DNA of 64,000 nucleotides from contig NZ_BEWB01000005.1 of assembly GCF_003112555.1 (NCBI RefSeq), positions 310,001 through 374,000 of the forward strand, in the 5' to 3' direction. Position numbers and translations under genes: made by a program. Shown here one piece after another: positions 49,720 through 59,078 of this stretch. This DNA comes from Streptomyces coelicoflavus (GTDB lineage: Bacteria; Actinomycetota; Actinomycetes; Streptomycetales; Streptomycetaceae). Each line of letters starts with the position of its first letter. The stretch's first letter is position 1. The notes beneath the pieces are model-generated. The model saw only the letters and a list, made by a program, of their open reading frames with translations. It did not search any database and had not been told where the DNA came from.

Positions 49720-51024
49720 ATGAAGACACGTGCGCGCTTGCCCAGACTGGTCGCCACCGGTGCGACGCTCGCCCTGGCGCTGAGCCTGTCGGCCTGCGGT
49801 GACGGGAGCGGCGGGGCGTCGTCGGACGACGGCAAGATCCATGTCCTGGTCTACGGGGACGCCAGCAACAAGGTCGAACAGCAGATCGTCGACACCTTCA
49901 ACAAGACGTCCGACGTCAAGGTGGTGCTCGACACCATCCCGGGTGCCGACTACCAGACGAAGCTCCAGACGATCATCAACACCCCGCAGGCCCCGGACGT
50001 CTTCTTCAACTGGGGCGGGGGCAGCATCAAGCCGTTCGTCAAGGCGGACCTGCTGCTGCCGCTCGACGACTTCATCAAGAAGGACCCGGGCCTCAAGGAC
50101 AAGTTCCTCCCGTCCGTCTTCAACAGCGCCGTCGTCGACGGGAAGCCGTACGGCATTCCGATGCGCGGCACCCAGCCGGTCCTGCTCTTCCACAACAAGA
50201 AGGTCCTCGAGGACGCGGGCGTCCAGCCGCCGAAGACCTGGGACGAGCTGCTCGCCGCCGTGGACAAGCTCAAGGACGCGGGCGTCACCCCGATCGCGCT
50301 CGGCGGCGGCGACGTCTGGCCCACCCAGATGTGGTTCCAGTACCTCTACGACCGCATAGCCGGTCCCGAGCTGTTCGCGAAGGCCGTCGGCGGCGACAAG
50401 AGCGCCTGGGAGAGCGCGGACAGCAAGAAGGCACTGGACATGATCAAGGAGCTCGTCGACTCCGGAGCCTTCGGCAAGAACTACGACTCCGTCAAGTACA
50501 CCAACGGCGGCTCGGTCCAGCTGGTGGCCTCCGGCAAGGCCGGCTTCGAGCTGATGGGCTCCTGGTACTACTCCCAGCAGCTCACGGACCACAAGGAGTT
50601 CGCCGAGAAGGACCTCGGTTACACCGCCTTCCCGGCCGTCGCGGGCGGCAAGGGCGACCCGGCCAACCTGGCCGGCAACACGAACAACTACTACTCGGTG
50701 ATGAAGAAGACCAAGCACCCCGAGGCCGTCGCCGAGTTCCTGAAGCTCATGTACTCCGACGAGTTCGTCAAGGCGCAGCTGGACATCGGCAACCTGCCGA
50801 CCACGACCAACACCGACAAGTTCATCGACAGCTCGGGCACCCCCGAGTACTCGCGCTTCCAGTACGACCTGGTCTCCGACGCCCCGAACTTCCAGCTGTC
50901 CTGGGACCAGGCCTACCCGCAGAAGGCCAGCTCGGACCTGCACAAGGCCATCCAGCAGTTCTTCAACGGACAGCTCGACACGGACGGCTTCATCAAGGCC
51001 ATGCAGGCCCTCCCGACCGAGTGA
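49720..51024 (+). CDS. bxlE: Xylobiose-type sugar-binding lipoprotein
   Basis: A 434-residue ABC solute-binding lipoprotein. The lipobox LSAC places the lipidated Cys at residue 26. The family pattern VLVYGDASNKVEQQIVDTFNKTSDV and DVFFNWGGGSIKPF identifies the extracellular solute-binding protein family 1. It is the first gene of a permease-permease-GH3 operon controlled by a divergent LacI protein. The ligand is probably xylobiose or a related disaccharide. AAAGG lies 7 nt before the ATG and is part of an operator. Confidence 0.85.
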   Translation: MKTRARLPRLVATGATLALALSLSACGDGSGGASSDDGKIHVLVYGDASNKVEQQIVDTFNKTSDVKVVLDTIPGADYQTKLQTIINTPQAPDVFFNWGGGSIKPFVKADLLLPLDDFIKKDPGLKDKFLPSVFNSAVVDGKPYGIPMRGTQPVLLFHNKKVLEDAGVQPPKTWDELLAAVDKLKDAGVTPIALGGGDVWPTQMWFQYLYDRIAGPELFAKAVGGDKSAWESADSKKALDMIKELVDSGAFGKNYDSVKYTNGGSVQLVASGKAGFELMGSWYYSQQLTDHKEFAEKDLGYTAFPAVAGGKGDPANLAGNTNNYYSVMKKTKHPEAVAEFLKLMYSDEFVKAQLDIGNLPTTTNTDKFIDSSGTPEYSRFQYDLVSDAPNFQLSWDQAYPQKASSDLHKAIQQFFNGQLDTDGFIKAMQALPTE

Positions 51025-51034
51025 CGAACGGCTC

Positions 51035-51991
51035 ATGACCACACACCTCACGAGCGCACGGCCCGCCGCCGGACCCCGCAAGGAGTCCCGGCGGCGGCCG
51101 CCCGCCTCGTCCGCGACGACGGTGGGCCGCCCCGGCTTCGGCTGGGCGGTGCCCGCCGCAGTGTTCTTCTTCCTCTTCGCGATCGTCCCGCTGATCATGG
51201 TGGCGGTGCTGTCCTTCATGAGCTGGGACGGGATCAGCCCGCCCGAGTTCGTCGGCACCGACAACTGGTCGCGCCTGATCGACGACCCGGTGATGCTCAA
51301 GAGCATCTGGCTGACCCTGCTGCTGACCGCGCTCGGCGTGGTCCTCCAGACCCCGCTGAGCATCCTGCTCGGCGTCTGGGCCGCCGGTCACCAGCGCAAC
51401 CGCGCCGTCCTGTCCGTCATCTACTTCATTCCGCTGCTGCTGTCCGCGACGGCCGTGTCCGTGCTCTGGCGGGCGCTGCTCGACCCGAACTTCGGCATCC
51501 CGGCGGAGGCGACCTGGCTCTTCGGCGACGGCAACCTGTTCGGTGAACAGACCACCGCCATCGGAGTGCTGGCCTTCGTCAGCACCTGGCAGTTCACCCC
51601 GTTCCACACGCTGATCTACCAGGGCGCCGCCCGCGCGGTCCCGCCGGTGCTGTACCAGGCGGCGGAGATCGACGGAGCGGGCCGCTACCGGCAGCTCTTC
51701 CACATCACCCTGCCGCAGCTGCGCACCTCCATGATCACCTCGATGATCCTGATGATCGTCGGCGGCCTGACCACGTTCGAGACCGTCCTCATCCTGACCC
51801 AGGGCGGCCCCGGCACCGACACCACCATCAGCGCCTACTACATGTACGACAAGGCCTTCAAGAGCTTCGACTACGGCACCGGTTCCGCGATCGCCCTGGC
51901 CCTGGTCGTGGCGGCCACGATCATCTCGCTGATCGTCGTCCGGGTCTCCGGCTACGACAAGATGCGCAGCTCCATGGAGGGTGTGTCATGA
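51035..51991 (+). CDS. bxlF: Sugar ABC permease, MalF type
   Basis: A 318-residue permease with six helices. The cytoplasmic EAA loop, YQAAEIDGAGRYRQLFHITLPQL, contacts an ATPase. No ATPase gene is in the operon, so a shared one such as MsiK is expected. The ATG lies 10 nt after the bxlE stop, and its stop overlaps the next ATG as ATGA. Confidence 0.88.
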   Translation: MTTHLTSARPAAGPRKESRRRPPASSATTVGRPGFGWAVPAAVFFFLFAIVPLIMVAVLSFMSWDGISPPEFVGTDNWSRLIDDPVMLKSIWLTLLLTALGVVLQTPLSILLGVWAAGHQRNRAVLSVIYFIPLLLSATAVSVLWRALLDPNFGIPAEATWLFGDGNLFGEQTTAIGVLAFVSTWQFTPFHTLIYQGAARAVPPVLYQAAEIDGAGRYRQLFHITLPQLRTSMITSMILMIVGGLTTFETVLILTQGGPGTDTTISAYYMYDKAFKSFDYGTGSAIALALVVAATIISLIVVRVSGYDKMRSSMEGVS

Positions 51992-52806
51992 GGCGCCGAC
52001 CCAACTACCTGGCCGGCGCCGGCTCACTCGTCTGGCTCTTCGTGGTCGGACTGCCGCTGTTCGTGCTGCTCGCCGCGACCCTGCGCACCCGCCAGGACTA
52101 CGCCGAGAACGGCCCGGTCTCGCTCCCGGACAGCTTCACGCTGGACAACTTCACCGGCGCCTTCGACTCGGGCTTCGGCCAGTACTTCTTCAACACGCTC
52201 GTCGTCACCGCCTGCGTGATCGGCATCGTGCTGCTGCTGGTCCCGCCGCTCGCCTACGCCATCGTCCGCAGCCGCGGCCGGGCCACGTCGGCGATCTTCC
52301 GGCTGTTCCTGCTCGGCCTCGCCATCCCGGCCCAGGCCGTGATCGTGCCGATGTTCTACCTGATCAGCGAAGCAGGGCTGTACGACAACCTGCTCGGCGT
52401 CATCCTGCCCACGGCCGCGTTCTGCCTGCCGATGTCCGCGCTGATCCTCAGCGGCGCCATGCGCGACATCTCCCCGGAGCTGTACGAGGCCATGGCCATG
52501 GACGGCGCCAGCCCGCGGCGCATGTTCTTCCAGCTCGTCGTGCCGCTGTCCCGCGGAGGGCTCTCCACGATCGTGGTGTTCTCCGCACTCCAGGCGTGGA
52601 ACGGCTTCCTGTTCCCGCTGGTGCTGACCCAGTCCGAGTCCACCAAGGTGGTCACCCTGGGTCTGTACAACTTCCAGACCGCGCACGGCATCGACATCCC
52701 CGGTCTGCTGGGAGCCGTGGTGCTGTCCATGGTGCCCATCCTGCTCGTCTACCTGTTCGCCCGTCGTGCCCTGGTCCAGGGGCTGATGGGCGTCGGAGGA
52801 AAGTGA
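51988..52806 (+). CDS. bxlG: Sugar ABC permease, MalG type
   Basis: A 272-residue partner permease with six helices and the EAA loop YEAMAMDGASPRRMFFQLVVPL. It overlaps bxlF at its start and bxlA at its end (GTGA). With BxlF it should form the membrane channel for the sugar bound by BxlE. Confidence 0.88.
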   Translation: MRRRPNYLAGAGSLVWLFVVGLPLFVLLAATLRTRQDYAENGPVSLPDSFTLDNFTGAFDSGFGQYFFNTLVVTACVIGIVLLLVPPLAYAIVRSRGRATSAIFRLFLLGLAIPAQAVIVPMFYLISEAGLYDNLLGVILPTAAFCLPMSALILSGAMRDISPELYEAMAMDGASPRRMFFQLVVPLSRGGLSTIVVFSALQAWNGFLFPLVLTQSESTKVVTLGLYNFQTAHGIDIPGLLGAVVLSMVPILLVYLFARRALVQGLMGVGGK

Positions 52807-55184
52807 CTGCCGACGTGGCCGTAGAGACCACCCCCGAAATCCCCCTCTGGAACGACCCCAACCACCCCGTCGCCACCAGAGTCGACGCGCTCGTCGCAGC
52901 GATGACCCTCGAGGAGAAGATCGCCCAGCTGTACGGAGTGTGGGTGGGCGCCTCCGACCAGGGCGGCGAAGTCGCCCCGCATCAGCACGACATGGAGGAG
53001 GCCGTCGACCTCGAGGCGCTGCTCCCCACCGGACTGGGCCAGCTGACCCGCCCGTTCGGCACGGTCCCCGTCGACCCCGCGCTGGGTGCCCTGTCGCTCA
53101 TGCGCAGCCAGGCCCGCATCACGTCGGCCAACCGGTTCGGCATCCCCGCTCTCGCGCACGACGAGTGCCTGGCGGGCTTCGCCGCCTGGGGCGCCACCGC
53201 CTACCCCGTCCCCCTGTCCTGGGGCGCCACCTTCGACCCGGACGCGGTGCGCCGGATGGCCGCCGCCATCGGACGCGACATGCGCTCCGTCGGCGTCCAC
53301 CAGGGACTCGCCCCCGTCCTCGACGTGGTCCGCGACGCCCGCTGGGGCCGGGTCGAGGAGACCATCGGAGAGGACCCCTACCTCGTCGGCACCATCGGCA
53401 CCGCCTACGTGCGGGGCCTGGAGTCCGCCGGGATCGTCGCCACCCTCAAGCACTTCGTCGGCTACTCCGCCTCCCGCGCCGGCCGCAACCTCGCCCCGTC
53501 GTCCGTGGGCGCCCGCGAACGCGCCGACGTCCTGCTGCCGCCGTTCGAGATGGCCGTCCGCGAGGGCGCCACCCGCTCCGTCATGCACGCCTACACCGAC
53601 ATCGACGGTGTGCCGGCCGCGGCCGACGAGACGCTGCTGACCGGTCTGCTCCGCGACACCTGGGGCTTCGAGGGAACCGTCGTCGCCGACTACTTCGGCA
53701 TCGCCTTCCTCAAGACCCTGCACGGCATCGCCGCCGACTGGGCGGATGCCGCGGGCGCCGCCCTGCACGCGGGCGTCGACGTCGAACTGCCCACCGTGAA
53801 GACCTTCGGCGCGCCGCTCGCCGAGGCGGTCACCGAGGGCCGGGTCCCCGAGGCGCTCATCGACCGGGCGCTGCGCCGGGTCCTCGGCCAGAAGGCGGAG
53901 CTCGGACTGCTCGACCCGGACTGGAGCCCGGTCCCGCCCGCGCTCGACGGGGCGGACCTCTCCGACCCGGAGGCGCTGCGCGGCCGGATCGACCTGGACC
54001 GGCCCGAGAACCGGGAACTGGCCCGCGAGATCGCCGAGAAGGCGGTCGTGCTGCTCACCAACGACGGCGTCCTGCCGCTCGCCCGGCCCCGCCGCATCGC
54101 CCTGGTCGGCCCCAACGCCACCGAGGCGACCGCCGTACTGGGCTGCTACTCCTTCCCGCGGCACGTCGGGGTGCGGCACCCGGAGATTCCGGTCGGCATC
54201 GACCTGCCCACCCTGCGCGACACCCTGACCGCCGAGTTCCCCGACGCGGACATCACCGTCGCCCGCGGCACCGGCGTCGACGACGGCGACCTGTCCGGCA
54301 TCGGCGAGGCGGTGGACGCGGCCCGCGAGGCGGACGTCGTCGTCGCCGTGCTCGGCGACCGCGCGGGTCTGTTCGGCCGCGGCACCAGCGGCGAGGGCTG
54401 CGACGCCGAGTCCCTCACGCTGCCCGGCGCGCAGCAGCAGCTCCTCGACGCGCTGCTCGACTCCGGGAAGCCGGTGGTCACCGTCCTGCTCGCCGGACGG
54501 CCCTACGCGCTCGGCCGCGCCGTGGCCGAGTCCGCCGCGATCGTGCAGTCGTTCTTCCCCGGCGAGGAGGGCACCGCGGCGCTCGCGGGCGTGCTCAGCG
54601 GACGCACCAGCCCCACCGGCAGGCTGCCCGTCAGCGTGCCCGGCAGCCCGGGTGCCCAGCCGACCACCTACCTCGGGGCGCGGCTCGCCCAGGCCAGCGA
54701 GGTGTCCAACATCGACCCGACACCGGCCTTCGGTTTCGGGCACGGGCTCACGTACACCTCGTTCGCCTGGAGCGATCTCGTGGCGCACACCAAGGAGGCG
54801 CCGACCGACGGCACGTTCTCGCTGGAGCTCACCGTCCGCAACACCGGCGAGCGGCACGGCACCGAGGTGGTGCAGCTCTACCTGCACGACCCGGTCGCCT
54901 CCGTCGTCCAGCCGGTGCAGCGCCTCGTCGGCTACACGCGGGTGCCGCTGGCCCCCGGCGAGGCCCGCAGGGTGCGCGTCGAGGTCCCGGCCGACCTCGC
55001 CTCCTTCACCGGCCGCGACGGCCGCCGCGTCGTCGAACCGGGCGACCTGGAGCTGCGGTTCGCCGCGTCCAGCACCGAGCCGCGGCTCACCGCCACGGTC
55101 GCGCTCACCGGACCGGAGCGGCAGGTGGACCACACGCGGCGGCTGCACGCCGGGTTCGCCCAGGAGGCCGTCGAGGGCGCCTGA
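52803..55184 (+). CDS. bxlA: GH3 beta-xylosidase/beta-glucosidase
   Basis: A 793-residue intracellular GH3 enzyme without signal peptide. The catalytic nucleophile is Asp296 in GTVVADYFG. The second domain carries the acid/base Glu in TSGEGCDAE, and a C-terminal Fn3-like domain (from about 670) follows the family layout. Imported xylobiose is the expected substrate, given the operon; beta-glucosides cannot be excluded. The GTG at 52803 overlaps the bxlG stop and follows GGAGGAAA. A strong terminator follows the stop. Confidence 0.87.
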   Translation: MTADVAVETTPEIPLWNDPNHPVATRVDALVAAMTLEEKIAQLYGVWVGASDQGGEVAPHQHDMEEAVDLEALLPTGLGQLTRPFGTVPVDPALGALSLMRSQARITSANRFGIPALAHDECLAGFAAWGATAYPVPLSWGATFDPDAVRRMAAAIGRDMRSVGVHQGLAPVLDVVRDARWGRVEETIGEDPYLVGTIGTAYVRGLESAGIVATLKHFVGYSASRAGRNLAPSSVGARERADVLLPPFEMAVREGATRSVMHAYTDIDGVPAAADETLLTGLLRDTWGFEGTVVADYFGIAFLKTLHGIAADWADAAGAALHAGVDVELPTVKTFGAPLAEAVTEGRVPEALIDRALRRVLGQKAELGLLDPDWSPVPPALDGADLSDPEALRGRIDLDRPENRELAREIAEKAVVLLTNDGVLPLARPRRIALVGPNATEATAVLGCYSFPRHVGVRHPEIPVGIDLPTLRDTLTAEFPDADITVARGTGVDDGDLSGIGEAVDAAREADVVVAVLGDRAGLFGRGTSGEGCDAESLTLPGAQQQLLDALLDSGKPVVTVLLAGRPYALGRAVAESAAIVQSFFPGEEGTAALAGVLSGRTSPTGRLPVSVPGSPGAQPTTYLGARLAQASEVSNIDPTPAFGFGHGLTYTSFAWSDLVAHTKEAPTDGTFSLELTVRNTGERHGTEVVQLYLHDPVASVVQPVQRLVGYTRVPLAPGEARRVRVEVPADLASFTGRDGRRVVEPGDLELRFAASSTEPRLTATVALTGPERQVDHTRRLHAGFAQEAVEGA

Positions 55185-55191
55185 GCCGCCA

Positions 55192-55233
55192 CCGGCGGCG
55201 AGCGGTGGACGCCGCACCACCGCTCGCCGCCGG
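55192..55233. terminator. Bidirectional terminator after bxlA
   Basis: A perfect 17-bp stem (55192-55208 with 55217-55233) surrounds an 8-nt loop, between the convergent bxlA and RibD-C gene stops. Confidence 0.85.
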
Positions 55234-55234
55234 C

Positions 55235-55807
55235 TCAGCGCACGACGTCGAAGACGTTCTTCTGGATGCCGTTGGCGTACACCTCGTGCTCGACGAGCCT
55301 CAGCCTCTGCGCGTCCCGGTCCGCGTCGCTGAACAGCCGCTTGCCCGCGCCGAGCAGGAGCGGGAAGACCAGCAGGTGGTAGCGGTCGATCAGACCGGCG
55401 TCCGACAGGCTCCGGTTCAGGGCCGCGCTGCCGTGGACGATGACCGGGCCGCCCTCGGTCTCCTTCAGTGCCGCGACCTCGTCGAGCGAACGCAGGATCG
55501 TCGTCTCGCCCCAGTTGGTGACCAGGTCGTCCTCGGTGAGCGTGGTGGAGACGACGTACTTCGGCATCGTCCGGTACCCGGGGAACTCCTCCATGTCCGG
55601 CCACACCGGGCTGAACGCCTCGTAGCTGACCCGGCCCAGGAGCAGCGCCGCGGCCTCCTCCTGCTCCCGGCCCTTGATCTCGTACGCCTCGGGGAGGAAG
55701 TCCACGAGCTTGAAGGTCCACCCGGAGTTCCGGTAGCCGGGCTCGCCGCCCGGGGCCTCCACGACCCCGTCGAGCGAGACGAAGGCGGTGCTGATCAGAG
55801 TACGCAT
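55235..55807 (-). CDS. RibD C-terminal (dihydrofolate-reductase-like) family reductase
   Basis: A 190-residue NADPH-dependent reductase fold. The opening MRTLISTAFVSLDGVVEAPGGEP and the phosphate-binding GPVIVHGSAALNRSLSDAGLIDRYHLLVFPLLLGAGKRLF are typical of this family, which is common in Streptomyces and of mostly unknown substrate. GAGGAA lies 7 nt before the ATG. It lies 65 bp downstream of the PucR gene on the same strand. Confidence 0.85.
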   Translation of the reverse strand: MRTLISTAFVSLDGVVEAPGGEPGYRNSGWTFKLVDFLPEAYEIKGREQEEAAALLLGRVSYEAFSPVWPDMEEFPGYRTMPKYVVSTTLTEDDLVTNWGETTILRSLDEVAALKETEGGPVIVHGSAALNRSLSDAGLIDRYHLLVFPLLLGAGKRLFSDADRDAQRLRLVEHEVYANGIQKNVFDVVR

Positions 55808-55872
55808 GCGGGGTTCCTCAACGAGTTCGTGTGCGGTCGGTCCGCCCTTACGACCGGTGGGCGGCGGAAAAC

Positions 55873-57531
55873 TCATCGGTCGCGGCCTCCGGGGTGCGGG
55901 CGCGCCCGCAGCGCGTCGACGGCGTGCAGGGCCACGTGGAGTTCGGTGCGCTGCTCGCCGGACTCGAGGTCGCGGCCGAGCAGCCGCTCGATGGTGCGCA
56001 GCCGTTGGTAGACGGTCTCCCGGGAAAGCCCCGACGAGCGGGCGGCGACCGTCTTGTTGCCCGCGGCGTCCAGGTAGCCCCGCAGGGTCGTGACGAGATC
56101 GGTGCCGTGCCGGGCGTCGTGGTCGAGGAGCGGGCCCAGCTGCCGCTCCGCGTAGTCCTGGACGCGGAGGTCGTCGCGCAGCGCGAACAGCAGCCGGCGC
56201 AGGCCGATGTCGGCCCGCTCGTGGAAGGAGCGGCCGGACGGCAGCGGCAGGCCGGGTTCGGTGGCCTCGGCCACCCGGACCGCCTCGCGGAACGAGCGGG
56301 CCACGTCGGCGAGGTCGCGGGCCGGCGAGCCGACGCACACCGTCGCGCCCGGGGCCGTGTCCAGGACGGTGCGGCCGAGCCGCTCGACGGCCTGGCGCCA
56401 CGGCCGGGACGGGCGCAGCGCCAGCAGTACTCCGAGCCGGGCGGGGGACAGGAGACCGACGAGCACCTGCGTTCCCGTCGCGCCCAGCTCCTCGGCGAGC
56501 CGGACTTCCGCCGCCCCGGCGTCCTCCTGGGCGGGCAGGTCCGCCAGGACGGCGACGAAGCGGGCGTCGTCCGCGGGCAGCCCGAGGGCCGCGACCCGGG
56601 CCCGCGCGTCCCCGGGAGAGCGGTGCCGCTGCTCGACCAGGTCGCGCAGGACGTTGCGGTGGGCGGTGCGTTCCCAGGGCGTGGGGCGGGTGAGACGGGC
56701 GATGGTGAGTGCCATCGCGGTCCGCTCCAGCACCGTGACGTCCTCGGGTCCGAAACCCGGGCCCGGCGGCACGGCGGGCGGCACGACGGGGAGCATGACC
56801 ACCCGGCCCCACCGCTCCCCCTGGTACTCCACCGAAGCCGTGAGCCAGCCCTCGGGACCCGTGACCTCCGCGCGGTCGGTGGCCGGCGTGGTGCGTGAAC
56901 GCCGTTCCCAGTCCGTGAGCGCGGCCCGCGCCGTGCCTCCGGAGGGCTCGCAGACCAGCGCCCGGTGGACCAGGTTCTCCAGGACGACCGTGCGTCCGCT
57001 CATCCCGGCCGCCGCACGCAGCACGTCCTCGGGCCCGGCGCCGCGCAGGGTGAGGGCGGTGAACGCCTCGTGGACGCCCTGGGTCCTGCGCATCGCCTCC
57101 GCCTGGTGGCCGAGGATCAGGGTGTGGACCACCTGGGTGACCTCCAGGAAGTTGACGTCCCTGGCGAGCGTGACGAGGGGCAGTCCCCGCGCACGGCAGG
57201 CCCGGACCAGGGCGTCGGGCGGCCGGTGGTAGCGGCGGACCAGCTCGATGACGAGGGCGGCGGCACCGACGGCGGCGAGTTCGTCGACGTAGCGGCGGAC
57301 ACCGGCGGCGTCCTCGGGCAGGGGCATGCCGGTGGTGAGGACGAGTTCGCCGCCCTTGAGGAAGGAGGCGGGGTCCGTCAGTTCGGTGATGTGGACCCAG
57401 CGGACCGGACGGTCCACGTGCTCCTCGCCGGCGACCACCCGCGGATCGCCCCCGGCCAGGACGGGCAGCGCCAGCACGTCGGCCACGGAGGGCGAACGGC
57501 CCGCCGGGCCCGGCTGCCGGTTCTCGCTCAC
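55873..57531 (-). CDS. gabR: PucR-family regulator, probable GabR
   Basis: A 552-residue regulator. The N-terminal PucR domain opens with VADVLALPVLAGGDPRVVAGEEHVDRPVRWVHITEL. The C-terminal helix-turn-helix is YLDAAGNKTVAARSSGLSRETVYQRLRTIERLLG. It diverges from gabT-gabD across a 151-bp gap with a long nested dyad. In corynebacteria a PucR-type protein named GabR activates gabTDP, so the same job is likely here. The symbol is inferred from context. The GTG at 57531 follows GGGAGG. Confidence 0.78.
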   Translation of the reverse strand: MSENRQPGPAGRSPSVADVLALPVLAGGDPRVVAGEEHVDRPVRWVHITELTDPASFLKGGELVLTTGMPLPEDAAGVRRYVDELAAVGAAALVIELVRRYHRPPDALVRACRARGLPLVTLARDVNFLEVTQVVHTLILGHQAEAMRRTQGVHEAFTALTLRGAGPEDVLRAAAGMSGRTVVLENLVHRALVCEPSGGTARAALTDWERRSRTTPATDRAEVTGPEGWLTASVEYQGERWGRVVMLPVVPPAVPPGPGFGPEDVTVLERTAMALTIARLTRPTPWERTAHRNVLRDLVEQRHRSPGDARARVAALGLPADDARFVAVLADLPAQEDAGAAEVRLAEELGATGTQVLVGLLSPARLGVLLALRPSRPWRQAVERLGRTVLDTAPGATVCVGSPARDLADVARSFREAVRVAEATEPGLPLPSGRSFHERADIGLRRLLFALRDDLRVQDYAERQLGPLLDHDARHGTDLVTTLRGYLDAAGNKTVAARSSGLSRETVYQRLRTIERLLGRDLESGEQRTELHVALHAVDALRARPHPGGRDR

Positions 57532-57561
57532 GGTGCCTCCCTGTGTCCTCACGTTACGCCG

Positions 57562-57614
57562 AACGCCTGACACATCGTCCGGACACGCCGCCCCGGCCGG
57601 ACAGATCAGGCGTT
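57562..57614. promoter_or_regulatory. Nested dyad in the PucR-gabT intergenic region
   Basis: AACGCCTGA (57562-57570) and TCAGGCGTT (57606-57614) are perfect inverses. Between them GTCCGG (57577-57582) and CCGGAC (57597-57602) form a second dyad about the same axis. The site is 69 bp before the gabT start and suits binding of a PucR dimer or tetramer. Confidence 0.6.
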
Positions 57615-57682
57615 GCCGCGCCCGCCGGGGCGGGAAGGCTCGGGGGACCGCAGAAGACCGACGAGCAGGCCGGGAGACGAGC

Positions 57683-58951
57683 ATGACCGCACTGTCGCCG
57701 CACCTTCGCCAGGCCACCCCCGTGGTGGCGGTCCGGGGCGAGGGGGTGCACATCGAGGGCGAGGACGGCCGCCGCTATCTGGACTTCACCGCCGGCATCG
57801 GCGTCACCAGCACCGGCCACTGCCACCCCAGGGTGGTGGCCGCCGCCCAGGAGCAGGTCGCGACCCTGGTCCACGGCCAGTACACGACCGTCATGCACCC
57901 GCCGCTGCGCCGCCTGGTCGACAAGCTCGGCGAGGTGCTGCCGGACGGTTTGGACAGTCTGTTCTTCACCAACTCCGGCAGCGAGGCGGTCGAGGCCGCG
58001 CTGCGCCTGGCCCGCCAGGCCACCGGCCGGCCCAACGTGCTGGTCTGCCACGGGGGCTTCCACGGCCGCACGGTGGCCGCCGCCTCCATGACCACCTCCG
58101 GCACCCGCTTCAGGTCAGGATTCTCGCCGCTGATGAGCGGCGTGGTCGTCACCCCCTTCCCGACGGCCCACCGCTACGGCTGGGACGAGGAGACGGCCAC
58201 CCGCTTCGCCCTCAAGGAGCTGGACTACACCCTCCAGACGATCTCCTCGCCCGCCGACACCGCCGCCGTCATCGTCGAACCGGTCCTCGGCGAGGGCGGG
58301 TACGTGCCCGCGAACCGCGCCTTCGTCGAGGGCCTGCGCGAGCGCGCCGACCGGCACGGGTTCCTGCTGATCCTCGACGAGGTGCAGACCGGTGTGGGCC
58401 GCACCGGCCGGTTCTGGGGGCACGAGCACTTCGGCGTCACCCCCGACATCCTCGTCACCGCCAAGGGACTGGCCAGCGGCTTCCCGCTGTCCGGCATCGC
58501 CGCGCCCGAGGAGCTGATGCGCAAGGCCTGGGCCGGCTCGCAGGGCGGGACCTACGGCGCCAACGCGGTCGCGTGCGCGGCGGCCTGCGCCACGCTGGAC
58601 GTCGTACGCGACGAGAAGCTCGTCGAGAACGCGGAGACGATGGGTGCCCGGCTCCGCCACGGCCTGGAGGCGGTGGCGTCCCGCACCCCGGCCGTGGGCG
58701 ACGTACGGGGCATGGGTCTGATGCTGGCCAGCGAGTTCGTCACCGCGGACGGAGAGCCGGACCCGGAGACCGCGGCCCGGGTGCAGCGGGCCGCCGTCGA
58801 CGAAGGACTGCTCCTGCTGCTCTGCGGCGCCTGGAACCAGGTGGTGCGGATGATCCCGGCCCTGGTGATCGACGAGAGCGCCGTGGACGAGGGACTGAGG
58901 GCCTGGGCCGCCGCCGTCGAGGCCGGTACGTCGGAGGCGGCGGGACGATGA
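57683..58951 (+). CDS. gabT: GABA-type class III aminotransferase
   Basis: A 422-residue PLP transaminase. FTNSGSEAVEAALRLAR binds the PLP phosphate, LDEVQTGVGRTG carries the Asp that binds the pyridine nitrogen, and the Schiff-base lysine is in LVTAKGLASGFPLSG. It likely moves the amino group of 4-aminobutyrate or a similar omega-amine to 2-oxoglutarate. It is followed by an aldehyde dehydrogenase and preceded by a divergent PucR gene, which supports a GABA or polyamine-derived pathway. Confidence 0.85.
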   Translation: MTALSPHLRQATPVVAVRGEGVHIEGEDGRRYLDFTAGIGVTSTGHCHPRVVAAAQEQVATLVHGQYTTVMHPPLRRLVDKLGEVLPDGLDSLFFTNSGSEAVEAALRLARQATGRPNVLVCHGGFHGRTVAAASMTTSGTRFRSGFSPLMSGVVVTPFPTAHRYGWDEETATRFALKELDYTLQTISSPADTAAVIVEPVLGEGGYVPANRAFVEGLRERADRHGFLLILDEVQTGVGRTGRFWGHEHFGVTPDILVTAKGLASGFPLSGIAAPEELMRKAWAGSQGGTYGANAVACAAACATLDVVRDEKLVENAETMGARLRHGLEAVASRTPAVGDVRGMGLMLASEFVTADGEPDPETAARVQRAAVDEGLLLLLCGAWNQVVRMIPALVIDESAVDEGLRAWAAAVEAGTSEAAGR

Positions 58952-58988
58952 CGGCCGCCGCGCACCGCACCACCGGCCGCCCCACGAC

Positions 58989-59060
58989 CCGCCCCGCGAA
59001 CCGGCTCACGTGCCGCCCCGCGAACCGGCCCACAAGCCGCCCCGCACGGCCCGCGCACCC
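58989..59060. repeat. 24-bp tandem repeat between gabT and gabD
   Basis: CCGCCCCGCGAACCGG starts at 58989 and 59013 and in a partial copy at 59037, with a period of exactly 24 bp. It lies in the 127-bp gap between the two genes. A 44-codon reading frame (from the ATGA at 58948) runs through it as RPANRLTC-like repeats, but I do not call it a gene. Confidence 0.65.
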
Positions 59061-59078
59061 GCGATCAGGAGGGACCCC

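Noticed and set aside
52749..55721. A 990-codon open frame opposite bxlA
   Set aside because: It is antisense to a well-supported GH3 gene and has no recognisable domain.
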